DNA of 64,000 bases. Origin: Gammaproteobacteria bacterium (lineage in GTDB: Bacteria; Pseudomonadota; Gammaproteobacteria; Burkholderiales; Rhodocyclaceae). The notes beneath the pieces were generated by a model. The model worked only from the letters and a program-made list of their open reading frames with translations, was not told where the DNA came from and searched no databases. Where the stretch lies: the NCBI GenBank assembly GCA_018828385.1, contig JAHJVE010000008.1, forward strand, positions 62,001 through 126,000, in the 5' to 3' direction. The number at the start of each line of letters is the position of its first letter. Positions within the stretch are counted from its first letter, which is position 1. Both the position numbers and the translations under genes were made by a program. This document shows, piece by piece, positions 44,753 through 54,430 of the stretch.

Positions 44753-45340
44753 TTACAGCGTCGGCAGACGGGCGATCAATTTCTGCATGGCCTGGCCGCG
44801 ATGCGACAACTGGTTCTTGATCACGCCATCGAGTTCGGCTGCCGTCTGGCAATGTGTCGGCACATAGAACAGCGGGTCGTAGCCGAAACCGTCGGCGCCG
44901 CGCTGGGCGTCGAGGATGGTGCCGTGCCACTCGCCTTCGGCGATGATCGGCTGCGGATCGTCAGCCGAGCGGACGAGGACCAGAACGCAGGCGAAATGGG
45001 CGCGGCGGTCGGTTTGCCCGGCGAGGTCGGCGAGCAGCTTTTCGTTGTTGCGCGCATCGGATTTCGGTTCGCCGGCATAGCGGGCGGAATAGACGCCGGG
45101 GGCGCCGCCGAGCGCGGCGACGCACAGGCCGGAATCGTCAGCCAGCGCCGGCAGGCCGGATGCTGCCGCGGCGTGGCGGGCCTTGGCCAGGGCGTTCTCG
45201 ACGAAGGTGCAATGCGGCTCCTCGGCTTCCGGAATGCCGAGCTGGCCCTGCGGAATGACCTCGAAGCCAAGCGGCGCCAGCAGCGCGTTGAGCTCCTTCA
45301 TTTTCTTGGCGTTGTTCGAGGCGAGGACGAGCTTTTTCAT
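44753..45340 (-). CDS. rdgB: XTP/dITP diphosphatase (RdgB/HAM1)
   Basis: RdgB (195 aa) hydrolyses non-canonical purine nucleoside triphosphates. Landmarks are LASNNAKKMKEL at the start, ENALAKARHAAAASGLPALADDSGL in the first half, the SARYAGE block and FGYDPLFYVP near residue 150, with SHRGQAMQKL at the end. The ATG at 45340 is preferred; a GTG 4 codons upstream overlaps the rph stop. It lies between rph and hemW, a conserved order. Confidence 0.96.
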   Translation of the reverse strand: MKKLVLASNNAKKMKELNALLAPLGFEVIPQGQLGIPEAEEPHCTFVENALAKARHAAAASGLPALADDSGLCVAALGGAPGVYSARYAGEPKSDARNNEKLLADLAGQTDRRAHFACVLVLVRSADDPQPIIAEGEWHGTILDAQRGADGFGYDPLFYVPTHCQTAAELDGVIKNQLSHRGQAMQKLIARLPTL

Positions 45341-45348
45341 GCTTGAAT

Positions 45349-46065
45349 TCACTCTGCCAGGGCGCTTTGCTGGGCGGCGGTGAGCTGGCGGATGCCCATG
45401 GTCGCGAGATCGACCAAAACGCTCATCTGTTCGCGGCTAAACGGCTCGCCTTCAGCTGTGCCCTGAATTTCGACGATGCCGCCAGTGCCGGTCATGACGA
45501 CATTCATGTCGGTGTCGCAGTCGGAGTCTTCCGGGTAGTCGAGGTCGAGGACCGGAGCACCCTTGTAGATGCCGACCGAAATGGCGGCGACGTGATCGCG
45601 CACCGGGTTGGTGGTCAGCTTGCCGGCCTTGACCAGCCCTTCGCAAGCTTCGTAAAGCGCCACCCAGGCGCCGGTGATCGAGGCACAACGGGTGCCACCA
45701 TCGGCTTGCAGGACATCGCAGTCGAGCGTGATCTGGCGTTCGCCAAGGGCCTTGAGGTCGGTTACGGCGCGCAGGCTACGGCCGATCAGGCGCTGGATTT
45801 CCTGCGTCCGGCCGGTCTGCTTGCCCTTGGCCGCCTCACGCGACGAGCGAGTGTGCGTGGCGCGCGGCAGCATGCCGTACTCGGCGGTGACCCAGCCCTG
45901 GCCCTTGCCGCGCAGGAAGGGCGGCAGGCTTTCCTCGACGCTGGCCGTGCACAGCACGCGGGTGTCGCCCATCTCGATGAGCACCGAGCCTTCGGCATGG
46001 CGCGTGAAATTGCGGGTGATCTTGACGGTGCGGAGCTGGTCGGGCTGGCGTTGGCTGGGGCGCAT
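45349..46065 (-). CDS. rph: Ribonuclease PH
   Basis: RNase PH (238 aa) trims tRNA 3' ends phosphorolytically. The start [19 protein letters not shown] and motifs [34 protein letters not shown] and [12 protein letters not shown], then [19 protein letters not shown], are all intact. The ATG at 46065 is 8 bp after the PP2C gene stop. The reading frame continues upstream, but only as a shadow of the PP2C gene. Confidence 0.97.
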   Translation of the reverse strand: MRPSQRQPDQLRTVKITRNFTRHAEGSVLIEMGDTRVLCTASVEESLPPFLRGKGQGWVTAEYGMLPRATHTRSSREAAKGKQTGRTQEIQRLIGRSLRAVTDLKALGERQITLDCDVLQADGGTRCASITGAWVALYEACEGLVKAGKLTTNPVRDHVAAISVGIYKGAPVLDLDYPEDSDCDTDMNVVMTGTGGIVEIQGTAEGEPFSREQMSVLVDLATMGIRQLTAAQQSALAE

Positions 46066-46073
46066 GGTTTTCC

Positions 46074-46991
46074 TTATTTTTTCGGGTTGTATTTGTCGAT
46101 GGCCGAGCGGATTTCCTCGATCGCCTTTTCGATCTCGTCGTCGGAAAGATCGCTCTTGTAGGAAGGGTTGCGACCGAATTCGTCGAGGCGCGTGGTGACT
46201 TCGTCCTGGGTCATCGTCTGGGTCGAAATCGCGCTGCTCGCCGTTTCGACGTAGGCATCTTCCCAGTGCACGGCGACGACGGACAGGTTGTCGCCGTGGG
46301 CGCCGCCTTTCAGCTCGGCCTGGTTGAGCAGCATCGGCACGGCCTGTAGCAGGTTGGCCCCTTTCAGGGCAACGGCCATCATCTCGCCCGACATTTCGCC
46401 CCACAGACCGTCCGTAGCGAGCAGGACGACGTCGCCATGGTCGAGCGGTGTCTTGCGCGAGAACTCGATTTCCGGCGGGTGCGGGCTGCCCAGGCAACTG
46501 TAGATCTTGTTGCGGTCGGGATGAAACACGGCCTGCGCCTCGGTGATCATGCCTTCTTCAACGAGCAGCCGGATACGTGAATGATCCTTGGTCTGCGTGA
46601 CGACCTTGCCTTCGCGGATCAGGTACAAGCGCGAATCGCCGGCGTGCGCCCAGTAGGCGACGTTGTCCTGGACGATGCAGGCGACACAGGTGGTGCGTGG
46701 CGTGTCTTTCAGACGGTGGCGGGCGGTGTAGTCGAGAATGGCATGGTGGGCGTTGGTCATGCCCTTTTGCAGGAAACGGAACGGGTCGCCGAGGACCGGG
46801 CGCGCCTCGCGCTGGAAAGCGTCGGCCAGCGTCTGAACGGCGATCTGGGCGGCGATTTCACCGTAATGATGGCCGCCCATACCGTCAGCGACAACCATGA
46901 GCAGGGCGTCGCGCGAGTAGCAATAGGTCGTCCGGTCCTCGTTGTTGGCGCGGCCACCCTGACGGCTTTCCTGATAGATGGTGAATCTCAT
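46074..46991 (-). CDS. PP2C-family protein serine/threonine phosphatase
   Basis: A 305-residue PPM phosphatase. Metal-binding motifs are [10 protein letters not shown] near residue 14, VVADGMGGH near 34, [10 protein letters not shown] near 118, [12 protein letters not shown] near 195 and [11 protein letters not shown] near 240. A C-terminal extension of about 60 residues is acidic. The start overlaps the stop of the kinase gene (ATGA), so kinase and phosphatase are co-translated and form an opposing pair. Confidence 0.94.
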   Translation of the reverse strand: MRFTIYQESRQGGRANNEDRTTYCYSRDALLMVVADGMGGHHYGEIAAQIAVQTLADAFQREARPVLGDPFRFLQKGMTNAHHAILDYTARHRLKDTPRTTCVACIVQDNVAYWAHAGDSRLYLIREGKVVTQTKDHSRIRLLVEEGMITEAQAVFHPDRNKIYSCLGSPHPPEIEFSRKTPLDHGDVVLLATDGLWGEMSGEMMAVALKGANLLQAVPMLLNQAELKGGAHGDNLSVVAVHWEDAYVETASSAISTQTMTQDEVTTRLDEFGRNPSYKSDLSDDEIEKAIEEIRSAIDKYNPKK

Positions 46992-47935
46992 TGCATCGGC
47001 TTCCTGAGAATATCGACGAAGCGGCCTATCCAGCTCGGCGACGGTTTCGGGCGGGGTGGGGTGACGGTCTCGACGAGCGCCTTTTGCAGGGCAAAAACGC
47101 TTTGCGGACGGTAAAGATGATTGAGGTTGAGGCACCAGTCGATAATCTCGAGCAGACGGTCGGAAAACTGGCCGTCCCAGCGCACCATGGCCGGCGCCAG
47201 GGTGTCCTTCTTCATGCGCGCATCGGCGGCTTGCGGGGCGCTGCCGGCCAGGCAGGCGTACATCGAGGCGCCGACGCTGTAGATGTCGCTCCACGGCCCG
47301 AGATCCTTGCGTGAGCCATAATGCTCGGGCGAGGCGAAGCCCGGGGTGTACATCGGCTTGAGGATGGGCTGGTCGGTGATCAGGGTCTGGCGGGCGGCGC
47401 CGAAGTCGATGAGGACCGGTGTGTTGTCGCCGCGCAGGTAAATGTTCGACGGCTTGAGGTCGAGATGCAACAGCTTGTTCGAATGCACTTCGCGCAGGCC
47501 GTTGAGCATGCGGGTGAACACGCCGCGCATGAAGCGCTCGGAAATGTGACCCTGGTGTTTCTGGATGAACTCCTGCAGCGTCCGGCCATGCTCGTACTCC
47601 ATGACCATGTAAACCGTGTCGTTGGCGCGAAAAAAATTCAGCACGCGAATCACGTTGGGATGCGACAGGCGGGCCAGGGCGCGGCCTTCCTCGAAGAAGC
47701 ACTTCATGCCGTAGCGGAAGGCACCCAGATGCTCGGCAGTGATGACCGGGTTGATTTCACCGCGCGTGCGCAAGGCCAGGCTGTTCGGCAGGTATTCCTT
47801 GATGGCAACCTGGCGGCCGGCGGAGTCGGTTGCCAGATAGACAATGGAAAAGCCGCCAAGCGAAAGTTGGCGGTCTATTGTGTACTCTTCCAGCAGGTGG
47901 CCGTTGGGTAACGGCTGATTGGCTTGTTGCGCCAT
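46988..47935 (-). CDS. Serine/threonine protein kinase
   Basis: A 315-residue Hanks-type kinase without membrane or PASTA segments. The glycine loop is LGGFSIVYLA, the ATP lysine lies in VAIKEYLP near residue 51, the catalytic loop is HLDLKPSN (HLD instead of the common HRD) and the metal motif is DFGAARQ; the activation segment ends in FASPEHYG. It is probably cytoplasmic. It pairs with the overlapping PP2C gene, and the run kinase-PP2C-rph-rdgB-hemW is one minus-strand operon. It is divergent from yicC. Confidence 0.94.
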   Translation of the reverse strand: MAQQANQPLPNGHLLEEYTIDRQLSLGGFSIVYLATDSAGRQVAIKEYLPNSLALRTRGEINPVITAEHLGAFRYGMKCFFEEGRALARLSHPNVIRVLNFFRANDTVYMVMEYEHGRTLQEFIQKHQGHISERFMRGVFTRMLNGLREVHSNKLLHLDLKPSNIYLRGDNTPVLIDFGAARQTLITDQPILKPMYTPGFASPEHYGSRKDLGPWSDIYSVGASMYACLAGSAPQAADARMKKDTLAPAMVRWDGQFSDRLLEIIDWCLNLNHLYRPQSVFALQKALVETVTPPRPKPSPSWIGRFVDILRKPMQ

Positions 47936-48011
47936 GGAGCTCGCGGTTATGATGCAATTTCAGGCATTTTCGGGCGTGTTGTCCGGACTGTAAAGCAAGG
48001 GATTCCCGATA

Positions 48012-48878
48012 ATGATTTGTAGTATGACCGGTTATGCCGTTAAAACGCGTGATCTAGAGCACGGAACGTTGCAACTCGAGCTAAAAAGCGTCAATTCACG
48101 CTATCTCGATTTTCACTTCCGCGTCGCGGAAGACCTTCGCGCACTGGAAATTCCGCTGCGCGAACTGCTCGCTACCCGCATCAATCGCGGCAAGGTCGAG
48201 TGCCGTCTCTCCTTCAATGCGGCGGCGGCCAAGGCCGACCAGCTCAAAATCAACGGCGAATTGCTGGCTACGCTGAAGTCGCTGAGCGAGCGCGTGCGTG
48301 GCGAAATGCCCGAGGCAACGCCGCTGTCGGTCAACGAAGCCTTGCGCTGGCCCGGCATGTTCGGCGAACAGAACGTCGATTTCGCTGCGCTCAGCCCCGA
48401 GGTCATGGCCCTGGCGCGCGACGCGCTGGTCGATTTCACGGCAACCCGCGGCCGCGAAGGCGACAAGCTGGCCGAAACCATCGTCGACCGCGTCAACGCC
48501 ATGCGCGACATCGTCCGCCGCGTCGCCCCGCGCATTCCCGAAGCGCAGGCCATCTACACCGAAAAGCTGCGCCAGCGTCTGACCGAGGCCCTGGGCGGCG
48601 CCAGCGACGACCGCGTGCTGCAGGAAGTCGCCGTCTTCGCGACGCGCATCGATGTCGCCGAAGAACTGGCCCGTTTGACCACCCACCTCGATGAAGTCGA
48701 GCGCGTGCTCAAGCAAGGCGGCGCCTGTGGCAAGCGCCTCGATTTCCTCATGCAGGAACTTAATCGCGAAGCCAATACGCTCGGCTCGAAATCGGCGATC
48801 ACCGAGGTGTCGCAGGCCTCGATGGAACTCAAACTGCTCATCGAGCAAATGCGCGAGCAGATCCAGAACCTGGAGTAA
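48012..48878 (+). CDS. yicC: YicC family endoribonuclease-like protein
   Basis: A 288-residue YicC/YloC protein, with the hallmark start MICSMTGYA, ELKSVNSRYLDFHFR, a central region and the C-terminal GKRLDFLMQELNREANTLGSKS motif. Family members have RNase activity toward selected RNAs in E. coli. It is followed by gmk and rpoZ, the conserved proteobacterial order, with a dispersed repeat copy in the gap. Confidence 0.95.
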   Translation: MICSMTGYAVKTRDLEHGTLQLELKSVNSRYLDFHFRVAEDLRALEIPLRELLATRINRGKVECRLSFNAAAAKADQLKINGELLATLKSLSERVRGEMPEATPLSVNEALRWPGMFGEQNVDFAALSPEVMALARDALVDFTATRGREGDKLAETIVDRVNAMRDIVRRVAPRIPEAQAIYTEKLRQRLTEALGGASDDRVLQEVAVFATRIDVAEELARLTTHLDEVERVLKQGGACGKRLDFLMQELNREANTLGSKSAITEVSQASMELKLLIEQMREQIQNLE

Positions 48879-48918
48879 ATCGGGAGTGGCGCGTCGGCCT
48901 GCGGACAACGCAGGCCGA

Positions 48919-48957
48919 TTTCATTTTTGGCCGTTTTTCCCGGTTGACCGTAGCAAT
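48919..48957 (-). repeat. Dispersed repeat copy 10 (between yicC and gmk)
   Basis: On the minus strand TTGCTACGGTCAACCGGG, an A5 tract, CGGCC, an A5 tract and TGAAA: essentially consensus, and intergenic. Confidence 0.95.
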
Positions 48958-49009
48958 TGCGATTGAACATTGTCATCCCGCCGTGGCGGGCGTTTTTCAG
49001 AGGAGTCCC

Positions 49010-49618
49010 ATGGCCGGAAATCTTTATGTAGTGGCCGCACCGTCCGGTGCCGGCAAGACGACGCTGGTTCGGCTGCTGCTCGAACAGGAAAAGGCGGTCC
49101 AACTCTCCATCTCCTTCACGACCCGCGCGCCGCGCCCGGGTGAGGAAAACGGCCGCGAATATCATTTCGTCGATGCCACCGAATTCCAGGCCATGATCGC
49201 CCGCCAGGAATTCCTCGAGTGGGCCGAAGTGCATGGCAATTTCTACGGCACCTCGAAGAAATGGATCGCCGACCAGCTGGCCGTGGACCGCGATGTCCTG
49301 CTCGAGATCGATTGGCAGGGCGCGCAGCAGGTGCGGGCGCTGTTTCCGCAGGCGATTGGCGTCTTCATCCTGCCCCCGTCGATGGAAGAATTGACCCGCC
49401 GCCTGACCGGTCGCGGCACCGACAATGCCGATGTTATATCGCGTCGTCTGGCCGCGGCGCAGGCCGAAATGCGCCATGTTGGGGAATTTGACTATGTTAT
49501 TATTAACGACCAGTTGGCTCAGGCGCTGGACGATCTTCGTGCAGTCGTGCGGGCGTCCCGGTTGAGCTTTGGGGCCCAGCGTGCCCGGCACGCCGCCCTG
49601 TTTCAAAGAATGATCTGA
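49010..49618 (+). CDS. gmk: Guanylate kinase
   Basis: Gmk (202 aa) phosphorylates GMP to GDP. The P-loop is APSGAGKTT near residues 9-17, and the GMP-binding [19 protein letters not shown] and DIDWQGA-type [12 protein letters not shown] are intact. The ATG at 49010 has AGGAG six bases upstream; the longer frame starting in the repeat region was rejected. It is followed 14 bp later by rpoZ. Confidence 0.97.
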   Translation: MAGNLYVVAAPSGAGKTTLVRLLLEQEKAVQLSISFTTRAPRPGEENGREYHFVDATEFQAMIARQEFLEWAEVHGNFYGTSKKWIADQLAVDRDVLLEIDWQGAQQVRALFPQAIGVFILPPSMEELTRRLTGRGTDNADVISRRLAAAQAEMRHVGEFDYVIINDQLAQALDDLRAVVRASRLSFGAQRARHAALFQRMI

Positions 49619-49632
49619 TTTTTGAGGTTCCC

Positions 49633-49839
49633 ATGGCTCGCGTTACCGTTGATGACTGTCTGAAAAGAATTCCCAATCGCTTCATGATGACCCTGGCTGC
49701 CGCCCACCGCGCCCGTCAGTTGGCCAACGGTGCGACCCCGCTGGTCGACGGTGAAAAGCACAAGCCGACGGTTGTCGCACTCAAGGAAATGGGCGCCGGC
49801 AAGATTGGCCTGGAAGTGCTTAACCGCGGCCAAGGCTGA
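49633..49839 (+). CDS. rpoZ: RNA polymerase omega subunit
   Basis: RpoZ (68 aa) starts [17 protein letters not shown] and contains [13 protein letters not shown], the canonical omega sequence. It assists RNA polymerase assembly and ppGpp response, and precedes spoT as in most proteobacteria. Confidence 0.98.
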   Translation: MARVTVDDCLKRIPNRFMMTLAAAHRARQLANGATPLVDGEKHKPTVVALKEMGAGKIGLEVLNRGQG

Positions 49840-49860
49840 AGGTTGGGGCGGTGAAGACTG

Positions 49861-52014
49861 ATGGGTTCCGTGCCGTCGCCTCTGCCGCCTGCTGATGTAG
49901 AACCCGCCTACCGGGTTTTTCTCGATAGTCTCGATTATCTTTCCCCCGCTGAACTAGAGAAAATCAAGGCCGCGTATGCCTACGCGGCCAAGGCGCACGC
50001 CAGTCAGCGGCGGATGTCGGGCGAAGCCTACATTACGCATCCGCTGGCCGTGGCCGGCGCCGTCGTCGAGTGGCGGATGGATGTGGACGCGATTGCCGCG
50101 GCGTTGCTCCACGACGTGCTGGAAGATACCGGCACGACCAAGCACGAACTGGCCGAAAAATTCGGCAAGGAAGTCGCCGAGCTGGTCGATGGCCTGTCCA
50201 AGCTCGACAAGATGGAATTTGCCTCCTACCAGGAGGCGCAAGCCGAGAATTTCCGCAAGATGCTGATGGCCATGGCGCGCGATTTGCGCGTCGTGCTCAT
50301 CAAGCTCGCCGACCGCCAGCACAATCTGGCGACGATGTCGGCCATGCGTGCCGACAAACGCGCCCGCATCGCCCGCGAAACGCTCGAAATCTACGCCCCG
50401 ATCGCCTTGCGCCTCGGGCTCAACAAGCTCTACCGCGAGTTGCAGGATACGTCTTTCCGGCTCATCCACCCGCATCGCGCCGAGGTGCTGGCCAAGGCAA
50501 TCAGCGCCGCACACGGTAACCGCAAGGAGCTGTTGACCCGGATTCTCGACGGCATCAACGACAAACTGACGCATGCCGGGCTGAAGGCCGAGGTGTTTGG
50601 TCGCGAGAAGAGCCTGTACTCGATCTTCCGCAAGATGAAGGACAAGCACCTGTCGTTTTCGCAGGTGCTCGACATCTACGGCTTCCGTGTCGTCGTCGAC
50701 AACGTGCCGACCTGCTATCTGGCGCTTGGTGCGCTGCACAGCCTGTTCAAGCCGGTGCCCGGCAAGTTCAAGGACTACATCGCGATTCCCAAGGCCAACG
50801 GTTACCAGTCACTGCACACGACGCTGATCGGTCCCTACGGCACGCCGGTCGAAGTCCAGATCCGTACGCGCGAAATGCACAATGTGGCCCAGGAAGGCGT
50901 CGCTGCCCACTGGCTGTACAAGGACATGGACGAGTCGAGCGCCGATCTGCAGATCAAGACCCACAAGTGGCTGCAGTCGCTCCTCGAAATGCAGACCAGC
51001 GACTCGGCCGAGTTCTTCGAGAACGTCAAGATCGACCTCTTCCCGGACGAGGTTTACGTCTTCACGCCGAAGGGCAAGATCATGGCCATGCCGCGCGGCG
51101 CGACGGTGGTCGACTTCGCCTACGCGGTGCATACCGATGTCGGTCACCACTGTTCGGCGGCCCGCGTCAATCACGAACTGGCGCCGCTGCGCACGGAATT
51201 GCGCAATGGCGATCTGGTCGAGATCATCCCCTCGCCGCAGGCCAGCCCGAACCCGGTGTGGCTGACTTACGTCAAGACCGGCCGGGCACGCAGCAAGATC
51301 CGCCATTTCCTGCGCACCATGCAGAACGAAGAGTCGGCCCGCCTTGGCGAGCGCCTGCTGCGCCAGGAATTGCTGTCGCTCGGCGTCGTGCCGATTTCGA
51401 TTCCGACGGAGGCCTGGGATCAGATGGTCAAGGCTGGTGGCCAGAAGAACATTGAAGAGATCTATACCGAAATCGGTCTTGGCAAGCGCCTGCCGTCGGT
51501 CGTCGCCCGTCGCCTGCTGGCCCGCGAAGATATGACGAATGAGGTGCCGAGCGGCATGGCGCTGGCTATCCACGGCACCGAAGGCATGGCCATCCAGCTG
51601 GCGCGTTGCTGCCAGCCGATTCCCGGCGATCCGATCATCGGCTCGATCCGCAAAGGCAGCGGCCTGATCATTCATACTCACGACTGTGCGAGCATCCGCA
51701 AATCGCGGACTTCCGAGCCACAGAAGTGGATCGACGTCGAGTGGGAGCCGGAAGAAGGCAAGCTCTTCGATATCCGCATCAACGTCGAGGTCAAGAATTC
51801 GCGCGGTGTGCTGGCCCAGGTGGCGTCGGCCATTGCCGAGGCCGGGTCGAACATCGAGCACGTTTCGATGGATGCCGATCCGGAACGCCTGTTTACCTCG
51901 CTGCGCTTCACCATCCAGGTCGCCCATCGCAACCATCTGGCGGCGGTCATGCGCGGCATGCGTCACATCCCCGAAGTCACCCGCATTTCCCGTGAAAGGG
52001 GAGGCGAGAGTTGA
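49861..52014 (+). CDS. spoT: Bifunctional (p)ppGpp synthetase/hydrolase SpoT
   Basis: A 717-residue RelA/SpoT homologue. The HD hydrolase is intact (ALLHDVLEDTGTT near residue 85), followed by the synthetase domain (FGREKSLYSIFRKM near 243, GYQSLHTT near 317), TGS domain (VYVFTPKGKIMAMPRGATVVDFAY near 395) and ACT domain at the C-terminus (VLAQVASAIAEAGSNI). An intact HD domain distinguishes it from RelA. It overlaps the dadA start. Confidence 0.96.
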   Translation: MGSVPSPLPPADVEPAYRVFLDSLDYLSPAELEKIKAAYAYAAKAHASQRRMSGEAYITHPLAVAGAVVEWRMDVDAIAAALLHDVLEDTGTTKHELAEKFGKEVAELVDGLSKLDKMEFASYQEAQAENFRKMLMAMARDLRVVLIKLADRQHNLATMSAMRADKRARIARETLEIYAPIALRLGLNKLYRELQDTSFRLIHPHRAEVLAKAISAAHGNRKELLTRILDGINDKLTHAGLKAEVFGREKSLYSIFRKMKDKHLSFSQVLDIYGFRVVVDNVPTCYLALGALHSLFKPVPGKFKDYIAIPKANGYQSLHTTLIGPYGTPVEVQIRTREMHNVAQEGVAAHWLYKDMDESSADLQIKTHKWLQSLLEMQTSDSAEFFENVKIDLFPDEVYVFTPKGKIMAMPRGATVVDFAYAVHTDVGHHCSAARVNHELAPLRTELRNGDLVEIIPSPQASPNPVWLTYVKTGRARSKIRHFLRTMQNEESARLGERLLRQELLSLGVVPISIPTEAWDQMVKAGGQKNIEEIYTEIGLGKRLPSVVARRLLAREDMTNEVPSGMALAIHGTEGMAIQLARCCQPIPGDPIIGSIRKGSGLIIHTHDCASIRKSRTSEPQKWIDVEWEPEEGKLFDIRINVEVKNSRGVLAQVASAIAEAGSNIEHVSMDADPERLFTSLRFTIQVAHRNHLAAVMRGMRHIPEVTRISRERGGES

Positions 52015-53276
52015 AAGTGCTCGTGCTGGGTGCCGGTGTCGTCGGCACGACAAGCGCGTGGTATCTGGCCCGCGCCGGGCATGAGGTGACGGTCGTCGAC
52101 CGGCAGCCGCTGGCCGGCAATGAAACGAGTTTTGCCAATGGCGGGCAGATTTCGGTTTCGCACGCCGAGCCATGGGCCAATCCCCATGTCCTGACCCGGC
52201 TGCGCAAATGGCTGGGGCGCGAAGATGCGCCGCTGCTCTGGCGGTGGCGAGCCGACCCGACGCAACTGGCCTGGGGGGCGCGCTTTCTCGGTGAATGCCT
52301 GCCCGGCTCGACCCGGCGCAACATGGAAGCCATCGTCGCCCTGGCGCTCTATAGCCGCGGTCGCCTGCAGGCGCTGCGCCAGGAGCTGGGCCTCGAATAC
52401 GACCATCTCGAACGCGGCATCCTGCACATTTATACCGACCGCGATGAATTCGCCCAGGCCATCGAGGTGGCGCAGGTCATGCGCGAGTTCGGGCTCGACC
52501 GTCTTACGGTCGACGCCGAAAAATGCGTGAAAATCGAACCGGCCCTGGCCGGCGCGCAATCCATGCTGGTCGGCGGCGACTACACGCGCTCCGATGAATC
52601 GGGCGACGCTCACAAATTTACCGCCGCCCTGGCTGAAAAAGCGGCCGCCCACGGCGTCGATTTCCGTTACGGCATCGATATCGAGCGCATTGCAGCCGGT
52701 GCCGGCCAGATCGCCGGCGTCGTCGCCCGCGGCAAGAAGGGGCATGAATTGCTGACGGCCGACGCCTATGTCGTCGCCCTTGGCAGCTATTCGCCCCTGC
52801 TCACCAAGCCGCTCGGCATCAAGCTGCCGGTTTATCCGGCCAAGGGCTATTCGGCCACGCTGACGCTGGCCGACGGCTGCGTGGCGCCCATGGTCAGCGT
52901 GACTGACGACGAGTGCAAGCTGGTTTTCTCCCGTCTCGGCAATCGCCTGCGCATCGCCGGTACGGCCGAGTTCAACGGCTACAACCTCGATCTCAACCCG
53001 GTCCGTTGCCAGGCGCTGATCACGCGCACCCGGCAGCTATTTCCCGAACTGGAAACGGTCGGCGAGCCCGAGTTCTGGTGCGGCCTGCGCCCGGCCACGC
53101 CGTCCAATGTGCCGATCATCGGCCGGACGCGCTACGGCAACCTGTGGCTCAACACCGGCCACGGCACTCTGGGCTGGACCATGGCCTGCGGCTCGGGCGC
53201 CTCGCTGGCCGAAATGATGAGCGGCAGCCTGCCCGAACCGGATTTCCCCTTTCTCAAACCTAGTTTCGGCTATTAA
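52011..53276 (+). CDS. dadA: D-amino acid dehydrogenase small subunit
   Basis: DadA (421 aa) is an FAD-dependent enzyme that oxidises D-amino acids to keto acids, feeding electrons to the quinone pool. The FAD motif GAGVVGTTSAWYLARAG is near the N-terminus, ETSFANGGQISVSHAEPWA near 40, and the C-terminal GLRPATPSNVPIIGRT and NTGHGTLGWTMACGSG are canonical. The start is a TTG overlapping the spoT stop. A segment at 52502-52537 resembles a decayed dispersed repeat. Confidence 0.94.
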   Translation: MKVLVLGAGVVGTTSAWYLARAGHEVTVVDRQPLAGNETSFANGGQISVSHAEPWANPHVLTRLRKWLGREDAPLLWRWRADPTQLAWGARFLGECLPGSTRRNMEAIVALALYSRGRLQALRQELGLEYDHLERGILHIYTDRDEFAQAIEVAQVMREFGLDRLTVDAEKCVKIEPALAGAQSMLVGGDYTRSDESGDAHKFTAALAEKAAAHGVDFRYGIDIERIAAGAGQIAGVVARGKKGHELLTADAYVVALGSYSPLLTKPLGIKLPVYPAKGYSATLTLADGCVAPMVSVTDDECKLVFSRLGNRLRIAGTAEFNGYNLDLNPVRCQALITRTRQLFPELETVGEPEFWCGLRPATPSNVPIIGRTRYGNLWLNTGHGTLGWTMACGSGASLAEMMSGSLPEPDFPFLKPSFGY

Positions 53277-54038
53277 ATGTTGATCGACACCCACTGCCAT
53301 CTCGACGCGGCCGAATTCGATGCCGACCGGGATGCAGTGTATGCCGCGGCGCTGGCGGCCGGGGTGGAGCGCATCGTTGTGCCGGGTGTTACGGTCAACC
53401 GGAATTTTCGGCCAAAATCGAAAATTGCCGACTATCCGGCCTGCCTCGAGGCCTACGGCATTCACCCGCTTTACGTCGACCAGTCCAGTCCGGATGACCT
53501 GTCCCTATTGCGCGGCTGGCTGCAACAGGCACCGCCGATTGCGGTCGGCGAGATCGGACTCGATTTCTACGTCAGCGGCATCGACAGCGAGCGCCAGACC
53601 GACTTTTTCGTCGAACAACTGCGGCTGGCCCGCGACTTCGATCTGCCCGTGCTGCTCCATATTCGCCGGGCGGTCGATCCCGTGCTCAAGCAATTGCGCC
53701 GGATCGGCGTCCGTGGCGGCATCGCCCATGCCTTCAACGGCAGCCGCCAGCAGGCCGATGAATTCATCAAACTCGGCTTCGCGCTGGGCTTCGGCGGGGC
53801 GATGACCTTCAGCGGCTCGACGCGCATCCGCGAGCTGACGAGAACCCTCCCGCTCGAATCCATCGTTCTCGAAACCGATGCGCCGGACATCCCGCCGGCC
53901 TGGCTCAACGGCGGCCGCAATGCCCCTGCCGAATTGCCGCGTATTGCCGCAGTACTGGCCGATTTGCGCGGCCTGACGGTGGCCGAAGTGAGCGCCGCCA
54001 GTGCGGCCAATGCCCGGCGCGTACTGCCCGGCATTTGA
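53277..54038 (+). CDS. TatD family metal-dependent hydrolase
   Basis: A 253-residue TatD/YjjV-type hydrolase (DNase-like amidohydrolase fold). Metal ligands appear as DTHCHLD (residues 3-9), the Glu in VGEIGLDFY, HIRRA near 128, HAFNG near 150 and ETDAPDIPP near 200. A dispersed repeat copy (53386-53427) encodes about residues 37-51 (VTVNRNFRPKSK), replacing a variable helix without a frame change. It is followed by the nap promoter region. Confidence 0.92.
   Translation: MLIDTHCHLDAAEFDADRDAVYAAALAAGVERIVVPGVTVNRNFRPKSKIADYPACLEAYGIHPLYVDQSSPDDLSLLRGWLQQAPPIAVGEIGLDFYVSGIDSERQTDFFVEQLRLARDFDLPVLLHIRRAVDPVLKQLRRIGVRGGIAHAFNGSRQQADEFIKLGFALGFGGAMTFSGSTRIRELTRTLPLESIVLETDAPDIPPAWLNGGRNAPAELPRIAAVLADLRGLTVAEVSAASAANARRVLPGI
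53386..53427 (+). repeat. Dispersed repeat copy 11 (inside tatD)
   Basis: TGTTACGGTCAACCGG, AATTTT, CGGCC, AAAATCGAAAATT. It is read in the same frame as the ureF copy (VTVNR). The first tract is mixed A/T. Confidence 0.9.
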
Positions 54039-54048
54039 TCATCGTCAA
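54035..54048. promoter_or_regulatory. FNR-type box upstream of nap operon
   Basis: TTGAT-CATC-GTCAA matches the FNR/CRP-family anaerobic consensus TTGAT-N4-ATCAA with one mismatch. It overlaps the tatD stop and lies about 115 bp upstream of napD, consistent with activation under oxygen limitation. Confidence 0.55.
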
Positions 54049-54057
54049 CATTCCAGT

Positions 54058-54073
54058 AATTCCTGTAGGGGTA
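54058..54073. promoter_or_regulatory. Possible NarP/NarL 7-2-7 site
   Basis: AATTCCT-GT-AGGGGTA: the right half is a perfect complement of the TACYYMT heptamer, the left half has two or more mismatches. It is placed 9 bp downstream of the FNR-type box, like the FNR/NarP arrangement known for E. coli nap. Confidence 0.35.
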
Positions 54074-54156
54074 TTCCCCCGATTTGATCTGCGCTAAAGA
54101 AGCGGCGGCTTAGGGGCGTAGATTGCCCGAGCTGACACTAACGGAATGGGCGCGGT

Positions 54157-54429
54157 ATGGACAGGAAGCTTTCCTCCGGCATCAATATTTCCAGCGCCAT
54201 TCTTGGCGTTCTGCCAACTGACACGAGCCAGGTCGGCAAGCAACTGCGCGAACTCGAGGGGGTCGAGGTGCACGCGGTTGGCGAAGATGGCCGGATGATC
54301 ATTTCCATCGAATCCGGCGACGAAGACAACACCAGCAACATCTTTGAGGCGATACGCCAGATGCCGGGGGTTATCTCGGCCGCCCTGGTTTATCACCAGT
54401 ACGAAACCGATCCAGATGAGGAGGCCTGA
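54157..54429 (+). CDS. napD: Nitrate reductase maturation chaperone NapD
   Basis: NapD (90 aa) binds the Tat signal peptide of NapA and delays export until the cofactor is inserted. It has the typical [16 protein letters not shown] opening, [19 protein letters not shown] core and ALVYHQYE near the end. It is the first gene of the nap operon; napA starts one base after its stop. Confidence 0.93.
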   Translation: MDRKLSSGINISSAILGVLPTDTSQVGKQLRELEGVEVHAVGEDGRMIISIESGDEDNTSNIFEAIRQMPGVISAALVYHQYETDPDEEA

Positions 54430-54430
54430 G

